From: Trebouxia sp. TZW2008
Lineage: Eukaryota; Chlorophyta; Trebouxiophyceae; Trebouxiales; Trebouxiaceae
DNA length: 64,000 nucleotides
Assembly (NCBI GenBank): GCA_002118135.1
Contig: BDIU01000372.1
Span: forward strand, 40,322-104,321
Direction: 5' to 3'
A program made the position numbers and the translations under genes. The stretch's first letter is position 1, and each line of letters opens with the position of its first letter. Under the pieces are notes generated by a model. That model saw only the letters and a program-made list of their open reading frames with translations, ran no database searches and was not told the DNA's origin. Shown here in pieces: positions 1-11,000 of this stretch.

Positions 1-2046
1 ACCAGCCTGTCTTTTCTGACAGCATCTTTCGCTATGCAGGTCAAGAAGCTGCGCCGCATGCTGTCTGTATTCACACTGCAGGATCAAGAAGCAGTTGATT
101 CTTTTGACTGCTCGCCATAGCTGGCTGGAGCAAAAGCTTGACGGCCTCTGCTTGTCTGGACCATAACTTGCAATTAATATTGCTAGTGCATCAGCTGCTC
201 TCGAAGCTGAAGCAGCCCACTGAATCCCCTCTTCATCTTGAATGAATTCTTTTGTGCCAAACGAATCTGTTGATACTGAGCAGCCTGTGTGTGCTGTTGG
301 CAGCTCAAGTTGAATGCGTGTTGAATGAGTGTGAGAGATGCAGTAGGGGTTGGATTCTGTCATTTGATTGTGCTTTGATGTTACACTCAAACTATAGCAG
401 CTAGACCTGTTTGGACTTTCAGGCAGGTGATCATATAAAGCCAACAATGAGCAGTGCTACAGGCTGATCAAAGGATTGAGCTGTTGGAAATAAATGCTTT
501 ACTGGCTCACTTGCATGTTCTGACATCAGGCGATCAATATACAGACTAGACTCAAGCGGTGATTCAGGTGTGTACATAGCTGCCGCAGTGTAAATTGCAC
601 AAGCTGTTGTTCCAAACTAGCAAAGCAAAGATTGAATGTGCATACCAGCCGCTCAGCAGCAACCTGCGGTCTCTATTCTGTAATCATCATATGTATATTC
701 ATCATCAGGCTGTTGTGCCCTTTAAGCCTTCCATTGCTTGGATCAACAAGGCTTGATCATGTGCTTATGTCACAAACTCACTCTCAAAAAGCTCCTCAGC
801 CAAGCTGTCGCAGGCAGCACCCAACTCTGCATGGCAACACCTTTTTGGAACCTGCTGTTGACATGACGCCATGCCAAATGCAGCTGCAACTGCATGTTAA
901 AATGGAGGACATATGACATTCTAAGCAGATACCACCGCAGGAGCAGGCTTTTAGCATGTGCATGCATCACAAATGGCTCAGCGCATGACATTAGGCACAA
1001 TTATTGTCAGCAACCTGCCAGAGCTGCAAGCTACCTCTGCTTCAGGCAAACAAAACACTTCTTCTGCTGAGTCAGTCATATATATATGATAAAGCTACAA
1101 TGTTTGTGCTGCATTGTGCAGACAATAATGCTCATAAGATCAAAGACATCGAAGAGATCATGCAGAACATAACACACCTGCAGCGCTCTGTTGCAGCACA
1201 TCATCAAGCAGCATGTCCGCAACGCTCTCCACCACCTGCATGACACACACACATGTCAAGATCATATGCTTACCCCCTTGTGTACCTACAACCTATGCAA
1301 ACAAGCATTGTGTGTGTTTGCAACCCCAGCAAGCATGCATGCAGGCGTCTCTGACATGCTCAAATGCAGACTTGTGGCTGCTGATCTATTGCAAGCATAC
1401 ACATTTGTACAGCTTGTATGGACAGCACTTTGTGTCGGTCATGCCCACACAATGTCTCCTCAATCATCAGCAGCTTGGTGGGACATCTCAGCTTTTACAG
1501 ACTTGCTGCAGGTGAACAACATGTCTGCATGAGCCAAACGGCTTCAATCTTAAGCTATACCCGAGTGGGGTCAAAATCTATGTGGCTGCTCCCAATGCAA
1601 GCTCTGTCAAAGGCCCTCTGATGGTTAAGGTAAGCTCGCCGATGAGCTAGGATCCGATGCACATCAGTATCAGAAAGAGCGCCTTTGACTTCATGCTGCT
1701 TGGTTCGCTCTGTCAGAGCAAGCGCTTCTGTCACACTTGTCACTGGCAGTGACCCCTGCAGCACACTGCCATCATTACCACATCATGACAGCAAACTCTA
1801 GCAAGCATGCGATGTATTGTGATAGTTGGGGCGACATTGCCATGCAAACAGGGCATGATGCCACTAGCACAGCAAAGATGCTTTGTGTTGCAGAGCCATC
1901 CCTTCTGCTAAATAACAGCAATGGCAGATGCTGACCGGGTGCAACAGTCTCCAAAGTAGCACATGCTAACAGTACTGACTGCAGAGCGCGACAAGAATGA
2001 AGCAGGACTGACGCAGCCATTGCAACCTTTCGATGGAAATTCTGTA
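1..2046. other. No firmly supported gene
   Basis: No conserved protein is recognised here on either strand; the reading frames present are short and mostly start with non-ATG codons. The only protein-like stretch is a plus-strand segment around 1531-1628, listed separately. The region may hold the 3' flank of the downstream minus-strand gene and part of a plus-strand gene entering from the left. Confidence 0.5.
1531..1628 (+). CDS. Possible isolated exon of an unrecognised protein
   Basis: One plus-strand frame reads a protein-like segment (FNLKLYPSGVKIYVAAPN and on) and ends exactly at a good donor, AAG followed by GTAAGC near 1629. The upstream acceptor is weak. I could not connect it to other exons and do not recognise the family. 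It may be an internal exon of a gene whose other exons lie in 1-2046 or outside the window. Confidence 0.25.
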
Positions 2047-5000
2047 TCACATGTTGAACGCAACATCATCAACACTGACCTGCTCATGTGCTTGGACTTC
2101 CAGGCACCTTGTATCAGCACTGCATGGCTGTTGTGCCCCATTCGCCTCAGCATCAGCAGCACCTTCAAGCACAGCTGCATGAGCAACCTTGCCAGCAGTT
2201 GCTTGTGCAGATTTTGTACACCCCTCAGGCCATTTTCCAGCTGCCTGACTGTCAGCATGGGTGCCAATTGCCAAATCTGCCTCAAAACGGCCTGGCAGCT
2301 CAGCTGAGTCTGAGTCTTGGCCAAGGCAAGCTTCTGAGGCTTGAGTCAGGCCATGACTCAAGCTGACTAACCCCAGCTGAGGTGATGAGACCTGATCAGC
2401 ATCCAATGGTGTGTTGCTGTCGGCGGCTGTCTCAGCATCAGAATGTGCCTTGTCTGTCCTGTGTGTGAGCGTGAGCTGGCTCTCCACAGCAGCGATGAGG
2501 CCTTGCATGTGCTGCTGGAGATGAGTCAGCTTCTGCCACGCTTCTGCCTCGCTAGGGTCCTCTAGGTCAGCTGGAGAATCAGCAGCAGCGGGACCTACAA
2601 CATCTGAGCACACAATCAATGGAATGACAGTGTCTGCTTGCTGTTGCATGCAAGTCTTTGGAAACACATCCAGGCTTGTCAAATGCGTTCGCCATGAGAA
2701 CGTAATGAACACAGCATAACATCAGCATCACACAGCTGTAAAGGTGTTCACGCTGTGCTGAAGTAGCCAAGTATCTGCTCTTTAAATGCACAATTGCACT
2801 AGCATTGAAAATGCATAATTGCAGGGATCATGAGGGCGAGGCTATGCCACGCTATTTATTGTTTATTACTTACTTATTTATTTATTGTTATGCCATGCAA
2901 GTACAATTTTAGGTGACATATCATTGTCGCTTAATACCCTTGCATTGCAGATGAAGACAAGCTTTGGGCTAGCATATGCAGCAGTCAGCACAGGCAACAG
3001 TGTGAACCAGTAAAGTTGCCAATGCCACACCAATACAAATTGCTTGCAGAAAACATCGTGGTGCAGCCGCAAGGGTGCTGATGCATTTATTGACCCTGTG
3101 ACTCAGGCAATTCTGTAACACATGCACGCAGACAAGTGCAAAGGCCTGATTGTCAAGACATGGCAACAAAACGTCACCTGGATGTACAGCAGGGAGTGCA
3201 TTCCCGCCATCTTGCTCCTTTGCTGGCTTCTGCACCCAAGTAGGCTTCCCGCCAAAAGCGTGCCGCTTGACCAAACCTTGCCTAGCAGCTGCCTGCACAA
3301 GATACTGCTGCCGCCGCCTTGCAGCCCCAGCTGTGGCACTGTCAGTCTTGTACACACCACAGCTATGGCCAGCTTCCTGTATGGCAGCTGGCTGCAGCTG
3401 TGGAGCCTCGTGCACAGCTGTGGCCTGCCGCTGCATGGCCTCCTCAGGCTGTGAGGCAGCAGCTCTGCGCTGACGCTTTGCATGCTGTGGTCTGGGACTC
3501 GCCACCGTTTGGATTCGAGCAAGGGCTTCTTGCAGCAGCTCCCTGGCAGTGGGTCGGGGGCTGAACCCACCGCCCCTGTCAAAAGCCCCTGCCTGCCTTT
3601 GAGTTGTGGCATGCACTGTCAGGTTATCATCCCAATCTGGCCTTTGCCGCCGTCTGGCTGGTGTCACACCTGCAGTGAATCACTATAGAAGTGATGATAA
3701 CAACAATTTTTCACACACAATCAGATTCTCATAATCATAAATTTCACTTTCTAGCAAACATGCTTGGTGTTTGCGGCGCAATAGCTGTCTTGCCAGGCAG
3801 GCTTGTTGTGACCGTCACGGTAAGGTCGTCTGGTGTCCAGCACACACAGTACTCAATACAAACGTTGCAATGCGCAAGCACTTGAGAGTACAGATCACTG
3901 AGGTGCAAGGCAAATTGCGAGATACGCACTGCGTTGCTGCCAACATGGTGACCGCAACATGCAAGTGCTGTAGAGAGTCTATCACTGAATTCACTGGAGC
4001 GTGTGGTGATTCACTGCACACCTGTGCTAGGCTTGGTGGGTATCATGGGCCCATGCTTGTACAGCCGCCGCTGCGCAGCCACATGCCTCCTCTGTCCTTG
4101 ATTTTGATCTATCCCTTGCATCTGATGCTGTGGCGTTCTGCCCTGCATATGGTGCTGTGGCATTGTGCCTTGCACGTGGTGCTGTGGCACTGTGCCTTGC
4201 ATCTGGTGCTGTGGCATTTGACCCTGCATCTGGTGCTGTGGCACTGTGCCTTGCATATGATGCTGTGGCGTTTGGCCCTGCATGTGATGCTGTGGCATTT
4301 GGCCCTGCATCTGGTGCTGTGGCACTGTGCCCTGCATCTGGTGCTGTGGCGTTTGGCCCTGCATTTCATGCTGCAGCAGTGCATGTTGCCTATGATGCTG
4401 TGGCATTGCGCCTGCTTGCGCTTGTCCCCTCTCTTGCTGCTGCTGTGTCAAGTGAGCCTCGCTCTGCTCCTCTTGATGGTGTTGGGACCCTGGACCAGCC
4501 TGGTACTGCCTCTGTTGCCGGGACTTGAAGCGTAGGCCAGATTGCTCCTGCTGCTGATTGTGCATCCCCAGAGGCCAGATCTGTGGCCAGCTAGCCTCTG
4601 GTTGCAAGTCCTCGATCTCCACCACAGGACCATTGCGATCCTGAGAAGACTGTAGTTCACTATTGCTGTGATGCAGCCTAGAGCCTTGCTGGGTACTGCG
4701 CATTCCATCCGTGCTACATTGCGCAGCCAAATTGCGCTGGGCACCATGCTGTGCATGCTGAGACTCATTTCTCTGTGACTGTGCCTGATGTGGCTTCTGT
4801 TCTTCTCTGTGATCCTTTCCTACACTGTTGCTAATGCCTGCTGTTACACCTGCCCTAGGCTCACTTGAAGCTTCAGCATGTGCAGCACAAATCCTGTGAT
4901 GTGTTGTGTCTGTTGGCTGTTGAGAATCTTGCAAGGCAGACTGCAGCACCGCAACAGCCTGCTGAATGTGGCTCTGCCATGCTTGCAGGGGTCCAGGGCT

Positions 5001-6591
5001 ACTTACGTCATTCAGCACTTTGCCTGAGGCAGTGCTGCCCTGTGTGCCGTCTGCCCGACTGCCATGTGACTCCCTGCCAGCTGCGGGCTGTAGCTGTGCT
5101 GACACTGTGCCTCGCCCAGCATGATTTGACTTCAAAACACTCTTGCCAGTGTGTAATTGCTGCTGCTGATGCTGCTGCTGCTGCTGCTGCTGCTGATGTA
5201 CAGCTGCAGGTGAACCAGTAGAATCAGTCACAGCTGTTGCAGCATAACATGCATCAGCGGGACCAGGCAGGCACTTGCTGGCTTTTGACTGACTAGATGA
5301 TTGCAATCCAGCATGCTGGACAACAGCATTGACTGCTGCACACAGAGTGTTGTACAGCTCTGGCTGCGCTGTCATGCTTGTTTCCTGTACTGCATCTGAG
5401 CTTGATGATACTTCAAGCTTGCCAGAAGGCAACTCTCTAGCAATTTTCAAAAGCCCATGTACAGCTGCTGAGTTTGATGGTCTTTCTATGCTGTCAAAAG
5501 CCACCTCACTGTTTGCAGCATGAGCACCAGGGACTTGTGGAAGTTGATGAATCAGCTGTGCTGCAGTACTTTCAGGAAAATTACGCTGAGCAGCTGTCTT
5601 AGTCTGCTGTCTACTGCTCAAGGCATCAGCAGCAACTGCAGGTGCTGGGTGCTCTGTTGCAGTCCGAGGTACAACAGCAGGAGTGACTGGGGCTGGCTCT
5701 GAGGTGTGATTCTGAGCAGGCATGTAAGCCTTGATTGGCTGATGTCGGTTCCAATGCTCAGTGTGTGCTGCTGTGGCAAAAAGGGCAGCAGAGGCGGCAG
5801 GGACAGTGTGCTGCTTGGCAGGTGCTGGTTGCATGACAGCTGAAGGGTGACAGGCCGCATCAGAGTCGTGCCCTTGCAGCAACCGCTCCAAAGCGCCCTG
5901 CACAGCAAGTGCATGCAAACTTCTGATCACAAGGCGCAAGCAACATCAGCATTTCAACAATCACCATCACAATTGAAGGCATACTCTCTGCATTGATTTG
6001 CAGCTGATGCAAGGTAAACTCGTTGGCAGTGACAACAAAGCTGCAGACTTTATCATAACTGTTGCATGTGTCGCATTGTATGCTGACAAACAATGCTTAC
6101 TAGAGGCATTAGGATGTATGCATAGCTTGCAGTTTTCATACCTGCTGAGCCTGTATCTGGCAAGACTGTTGCTCCAGCAAGCTTGCCATTTGCTGTGTCT
6201 GCTTGGCCACCAGAGCATTTGAGGTCTGCATAAATACACATGCTTCTGCAAACTGATTGCCAGGTAAGTTGCTTTGCCATTGCAAAGAGCATTTGAGCAG
6301 CCACTGAGATGCCAGCAACAGGAGGCAGACTAGGTCTAGACAAGGCTTGAGGCAGACCTGCTGAAGTGAGCCATATGATGGCAGCACCCTCAGAGCCCTG
6401 GTATGATGTGGAGCGAGGCCGAGAGCAATATGCTGTTTTGCGGTAGCTGTTGCCAATGCCAAGCGCTTTTCGTACTCGCTGCCACAGATGCATTGTGCAA
6501 TCTTGTGTGAAGAGTCAGCGAGGGCACCTTGCAGAGCTGCAGCTGACACCCATGCAGGCTGCAGGCACAGGTCTCGGTCAGATTGCTGCAT
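2047..6591 (-). CDS. Gln-rich low-complexity protein, 1089 aa, function unknown
   Basis: Five exons join in phase: 6591-6358, 6252-6142, 5897-4022, 3669-3178 and 2603-2047. They give 1089 residues from an ATG at 6591 to a TGA at 2047-2049, and every junction is GT-AG. The first two exons (about 115 residues) look folded and helical. The long third exon is disordered: a polyGln run encoded at about 5152-5205, then a tandem 9-residue repeat of MQGxxPQHx type. The fourth is basic and Ala/Gln-rich, with an RRRQRPDWDD segment at its start; the last is acidic. No enzyme motif, signal peptide or membrane helix is seen. I do not recognise the family; a scaffold or regulatory protein is only a guess. 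The model is well supported by phase, the function is not known. Confidence 0.7.
4105..4385 (-). repeat. 27-bp coding tandem repeat (MQG..PQH units)
   Basis: About ten copies of a 27-bp unit encode nine-residue repeats such as MQGQTPQHQ and MQGTVPQHH. The variable positions alternate between QT/QM and TV/TM. The frame is kept throughout, inside the third exon of the Gln-rich gene. Confidence 0.9.
5152..5205 (-). repeat. CAG/CAA-type polyglutamine tract
   Basis: A CTG-rich run on the plus strand reads as CAG codons on the minus strand, giving a Gln tract interrupted by His. It is in frame within the 1089-residue protein. Such tracts are commonly length-polymorphic. Confidence 0.85.
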
Positions 6592-7042
6592 GTCGAAGAT
6601 TCCTCAGCGAAGCTCAAGCCACGCACCTGTGGTAAGGTCATGGCTTCGGTCATCCGGTCTTGGCGTTCAAGTGGTTGACAACATGCTGCGCTCACTGTGT
6701 CCACTGAGCAGTCAAAGCAACTCTTGGCGCCGGCTCAAGCGCGTGAAGATTTGCAAAGCATCATACCAAGAAGTTGAGCTGGCTGTCAGCGTGCAGCTGC
6801 GTGCGCAACGCCACAGTCACTCGACTGAAGAAGCAAATTGGTCAACAACAAAAGTTTTGACTCGATTTGTAACATCGTCCAGCTTTGAACACCGTCTTCG
6901 ACAGCTTGTTGACGAGTCGTCGCAAGGCTTGCGCAGCGGAAGCTCTGAAGGCTGCTGTGGTGTCGCAGCAGCCGAGTCTCGAAGTCGGCGGGAACGACAG
7001 TTCACGCAAGCGCTGTTGGGAGTAGCCTGCAGTTTGTGCAAA
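6592..7042. other. Gene-free stretch upstream of the Gln-rich gene
   Basis: This lies between the ATG of the Gln-rich gene (6591, minus) and the stop codon of the next minus-strand gene (7043). It should hold the promoter and 5' UTR of the former. No motif is clear. Confidence 0.4.
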
Positions 7043-7366
7043 TCAAGCTGAGCAATCAGCACTGTAGTGCTTGGTCATGAACAGAATGCCGGCAAACAAG
7101 GAGAATGTCATCCCCATACCAGCCACGTACCCTTGCCAGAAGGACATAGGCCTTCGGCCGGGCAAACGAAAAGCAGAAGCCAGTCTTGGGGTAGGTCCTT
7201 GATTGACTTGCAGTGGGCTGCCGCGCCAGAACATCACCTTCTGATATCTACGCAGACACAGCTCATGAAGGAGAATGCAGCCACAAAGCGCGTGAACCAC
7301 GGCAGCAAGGCTGCTGGTGGCGTACTGGGGAATCAGCAGCCCAAGCAGCACAGCAGCGCACTGTAA
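7043..7366 (-). CDS. Terminal exon of a two-helix membrane protein (5' part unresolved)
   Basis: An acceptor (GACTTACAG) near 7367 opens a frame of about 107 residues ending at a stop at 7043-7045. It has a hydrophobic segment at the start (CAAVLLGLLIPQYATSS), a loop containing the basic-Pro stretch PTPRLASAFRLPGRRP, and a second hydrophobic segment near the end (GMGMTFSLFAGILFM). The C-terminus is HYSADCSA. It looks like the end of a small organelle or ER membrane protein, but I do not recognise the family. Upstream exons should lie between 7370 and 8048; a weak candidate frame at 7440-7500 could not be tied in. This gene and DONSON would be divergent. Confidence 0.5.
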   Translation of the reverse strand, partial: LQCAAVLLGLLIPQYATSSLAAVVHALCGCILLHELCLRRYQKVMFWRGSPLQVNQGPTPRLASAFRLPGRRPMSFWQGYVAGMGMTFSLFAGILFMTKHYSADCSA

Positions 7367-8048
7367 GTCAAATGGCTTGCTCAAATGCATCAAACAAAGC
7401 ATGCAACAAGTCTAACCCAGTCATTCTGATGCTACAGGGGTGCGACAAGCTTTGCAGGTTTTGCTGCTGTTTTGAAGCCAGACCAGCCTTTTGCTTCAAG
7501 TTCTAGGTGACACAAAAATGTGGATGTATGACTCACTACCTTCCCCAACTAGTACACTTGTCTTGATCTCACAGATGCTCACTGCAGGCCAGGGGCACAG
7601 GGATGTGATGTCCGCACATTTGCAGACATCACATCCAGGACAGCCAATGTGCCTCATGCAGAACCACATGTTGATTCTTCAAGCAGGGTAAGTACTCACA
7701 TGACCATCTGTGCGTTGAGTACATTGGCTCTGGGCTTACGCTCTTCACATGGCAAAGCTTGTCAGCATCTGTGAATGCGTGAAAGATGATACTGCCTGAG
7801 TTCACTTCTGAATCATGATTGTTAATCATGAGTCACTCGCTGTTTTACAAAGCATTGAGGCCAACATTCACTCAAATGCACATATGGACATGCTGAGTTG
7901 TTGCCCCAAACCAACTCAGCATGCCAGGACATGCCCACCATGATTTCATGCTTGAATTGACAGATGCCTGACCAATTACATAGCAACTTTGCAATAATTT
8001 GGTGCTTAGCCTGCCAAGCAAACGGAGACTCAAGCCATTTGCATTTAG

Positions 8049-11000
8049 ATGCAGCTGAGAAGCACTTTCAACAGCATGACGCACTTGATGCAGTTAGAAC
8101 AGCTGTTCAGCAGCGGTTTCAGCCTGCAAGCAGAAGATGCAGCAGACCACTTTAGCAAGGCAGCAGCAGCCGCACAGCAGGGACAGCAGATGGCAAGCGA
8201 CCTGCAGCCAACTGCCCTGCCCTCCTCCTCTCACCCTCCCATGGACTGGAGCATCAAATCAGCAGTCAGGTTTTGGAGCCCTGAACCATTCACAGCAGCA
8301 GAAGAGGCAACTTGCGCCAGTGCCAGTACAGGTACAACCAATGCATCAGCATATTGCTGCTGCAACATTTTGCCTGTGAGTGTGAGCTGCATTGGTGCGC
8401 TGCCACACAGCTGATCAGATGTGATTACTGTGCCAAAGCGCGATGTGCAAGACATGACGCACCATGCCGTCTGAATTGGCTGAGCAGTCTGGTCGTGCAA
8501 AATTGTGTTGCAGGGCATGCATGTTGCAAGAATACAAGCCTGGTTGCACCTAAGCATGATCAAGTTGACCCTGATTGACCTCTGCTGACAAAAATCATCA
8601 TTTCCTGCATATGAGCTCTTGCGCAGCTTCCAGTTGCAGGCTTGCATGAACGTATGCATGCATGCATTTTGATGGCGACGTTCAGTATGTATTGGTTGAC
8701 ATGATGTTATGCACGCCAATGCAGGGTGTAGTGCTGTGAGGGCTTTTGCGTCCTGTGAGGCAGATGAGCTGAGGTCCCTGCAGGTGAGCAATTGCGTGCC
8801 GAGTCACATACCGCTGATTGGTGCACTAGCCAGCGCACTGAACGGCCTTTGCACTCTGAGCTGGCACAGTTACATTGACATGTGTCACTGCCGTCACTTG
8901 CATTTGCCCATCAAGCATGCACACATCTGTGTCTGCCTTGGAGCATAAGCGGACAGCACTTTACCTGTGTGCTGCATGTTGTCCCTGTTGTGAGCTGCTG
9001 CCTCTCTTTCACTCCTATGCGCAGAGCAGTACTTAAGGTGAGGAAGCTTGACCGTGACAGAGTCGTGCATGTCTTTTCCAATCACTGATTTTTGCAGACA
9101 TGATCAGCAACACAGTGTCTGTCCAGTGCCTGGTGTACCTCTGAGTCTTGAGAGACTCAGTCTATAGTCAAACAACTTTCCGCCCCAATGCATAGGAGCG
9201 GTATGAGGCAGCGAGCATGAGCTGGCAGCATCCCGAGACGTCGTACCCGCCTGCAGCCTTGACGGCACTGCGCGCATCAAAGGCGGCAGGGCTGCCGGAG
9301 CAGCGGCATGCCGCCTGGCAGGAGGCCTTCCGAGGCTTGTATCACGCCTTGCGCCACCGCCACTGTGACGCCTTCTATCTCTGCACCCCTCCGGTAAGCT
9401 GCACAAACTAATCTCTGCAGCAGTCTTCGGATACTGTCATTGCTTCAGCTTGTGCAGTATGAAAGTGAGCTGAGCATTCTGCTGATGCTGCAAGCTCTGC
9501 ACAAGCCTGGACCCAAGGCTATCAAGCATGACAAGCCAGACTTAGCAAACCATGCAGTCTGTTTGACGTTCATCTGCTTCTGTTGTCAACACAGCAATTG
9601 ATCCTTCTGTCTTTGCAGGGCACCCATCAGAACAAGCAGAACATGGTTTTCTTTGGTGCCGCTGGCGTTGCAGGCCGCCCCTGTCTCCATGCCATCATCA
9701 GCAGGTGATAAAACCATCAGCAGTTTAGTTGCATGTCAGCTGGCAATCGTGAAGATGAGCAATGCTCACAGAGTGTTTGCTGCTGGATGCTGCTGCAGCT
9801 ACTGCTGCTGCATATAGCTGGCAGTTTTAAAGATCTGCATCGCTTATATCGCCTGTGCTGCTACATTTTGCTACTGCGCTCTGCTTGTTTCATCAGTTGC
9901 GACAAGCACCAAGAATTCATGCTATGTAGATTAGTTTTGTTCATTATCAGGGCTCAGATATAGCATGCACTGTATATGCCTGTTTTGTAAGCTCTGGGAC
10001 CAAGACTCAGTAAACATGCTTAGCATAAGTATTTTGCAGGTCTACCCTAGGGCTAAGGACGGCCATGCAGCAGCAGTACCAGCTCAGCTTTGGCATGCCC
10101 CTGGCACCCCGCCCCAAGGACCCACCCCAGGGCCAAACAAAGCTGCCTGATGACCTTGCCAACCTGCAAACAGTAAGTACAAAGCACTTCTTCAACGGTT
10201 CTGTGCTTCCTTTTCTCTTGTCTCTTTCAGACCACTTCCTGCACTGTGTGCATTAGTGTGCACCATGTTTGAGTCTTGAAGGCTCAAAGTTTTCGGCTGT
10301 GAGTGACCTTGTACAATGCAACTTGTGAGTGCAAAACACTTCGCAAGCGTCCCATGTGAGTGAGCATTAATCGCATTGACATCATGCTGCAGATCCTGTG
10401 GCAACAGCAGTCTGGACACGGACCTGCATCTCAGCCAGTAGCGCATGCATCGAAATTGTGCTGTGAAATGTACACTCCAGTTTCACAACACAGCACTTGC
10501 ACTCTCCAAGCTTAGCCAGCGGATTTGTACATCAGTTTGCAGTACAAACAATAGCATTTTCCTGCAGAAGCCATCCGTGACAGCAGGTCGTGAAGTAGAC
10601 AACAGTCGGGAGAGCCTGCCATGATTTGAAGGACCCCTGGAGGTGCATTGCCTCTTTGAGTGCCTGTTCAATTAGCAGCTCATTTTAATGGAACTGCTGT
10701 ACAGCATGGACTATGTGGTCTCAGCCATCAATTGAGCAACAAGTTGCAGCACAAACATTATCATTCTGCTGCAGAAGCCATCAGCAACTGCAGGGCGTGA
10801 AATAGACAACAGCCGGGAGAGCCTGCTGTGGTTTGAAGGGCCCCTGGAGGTGCAAGGTCTGTTTGAGTACCTCTTCAATGAGCAGCGCAAGGTGTGTGGG
10901 GAGGAGTGTGATGTGCCTGTGCTGCTGGCCCCCACAGCTTTCCCAGGCGCATGCCTCAAACAGACACGCCCAAAGGTAACTTTGAAATGACTCCTGAATC

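Noticed and set aside
3771..4535. Plus-strand frame of 254 codons rich in Leu/Trp/His
   Set aside because: It is antisense to the in-frame MQGxxPQH repeat of the minus-strand gene and has no family resemblance.
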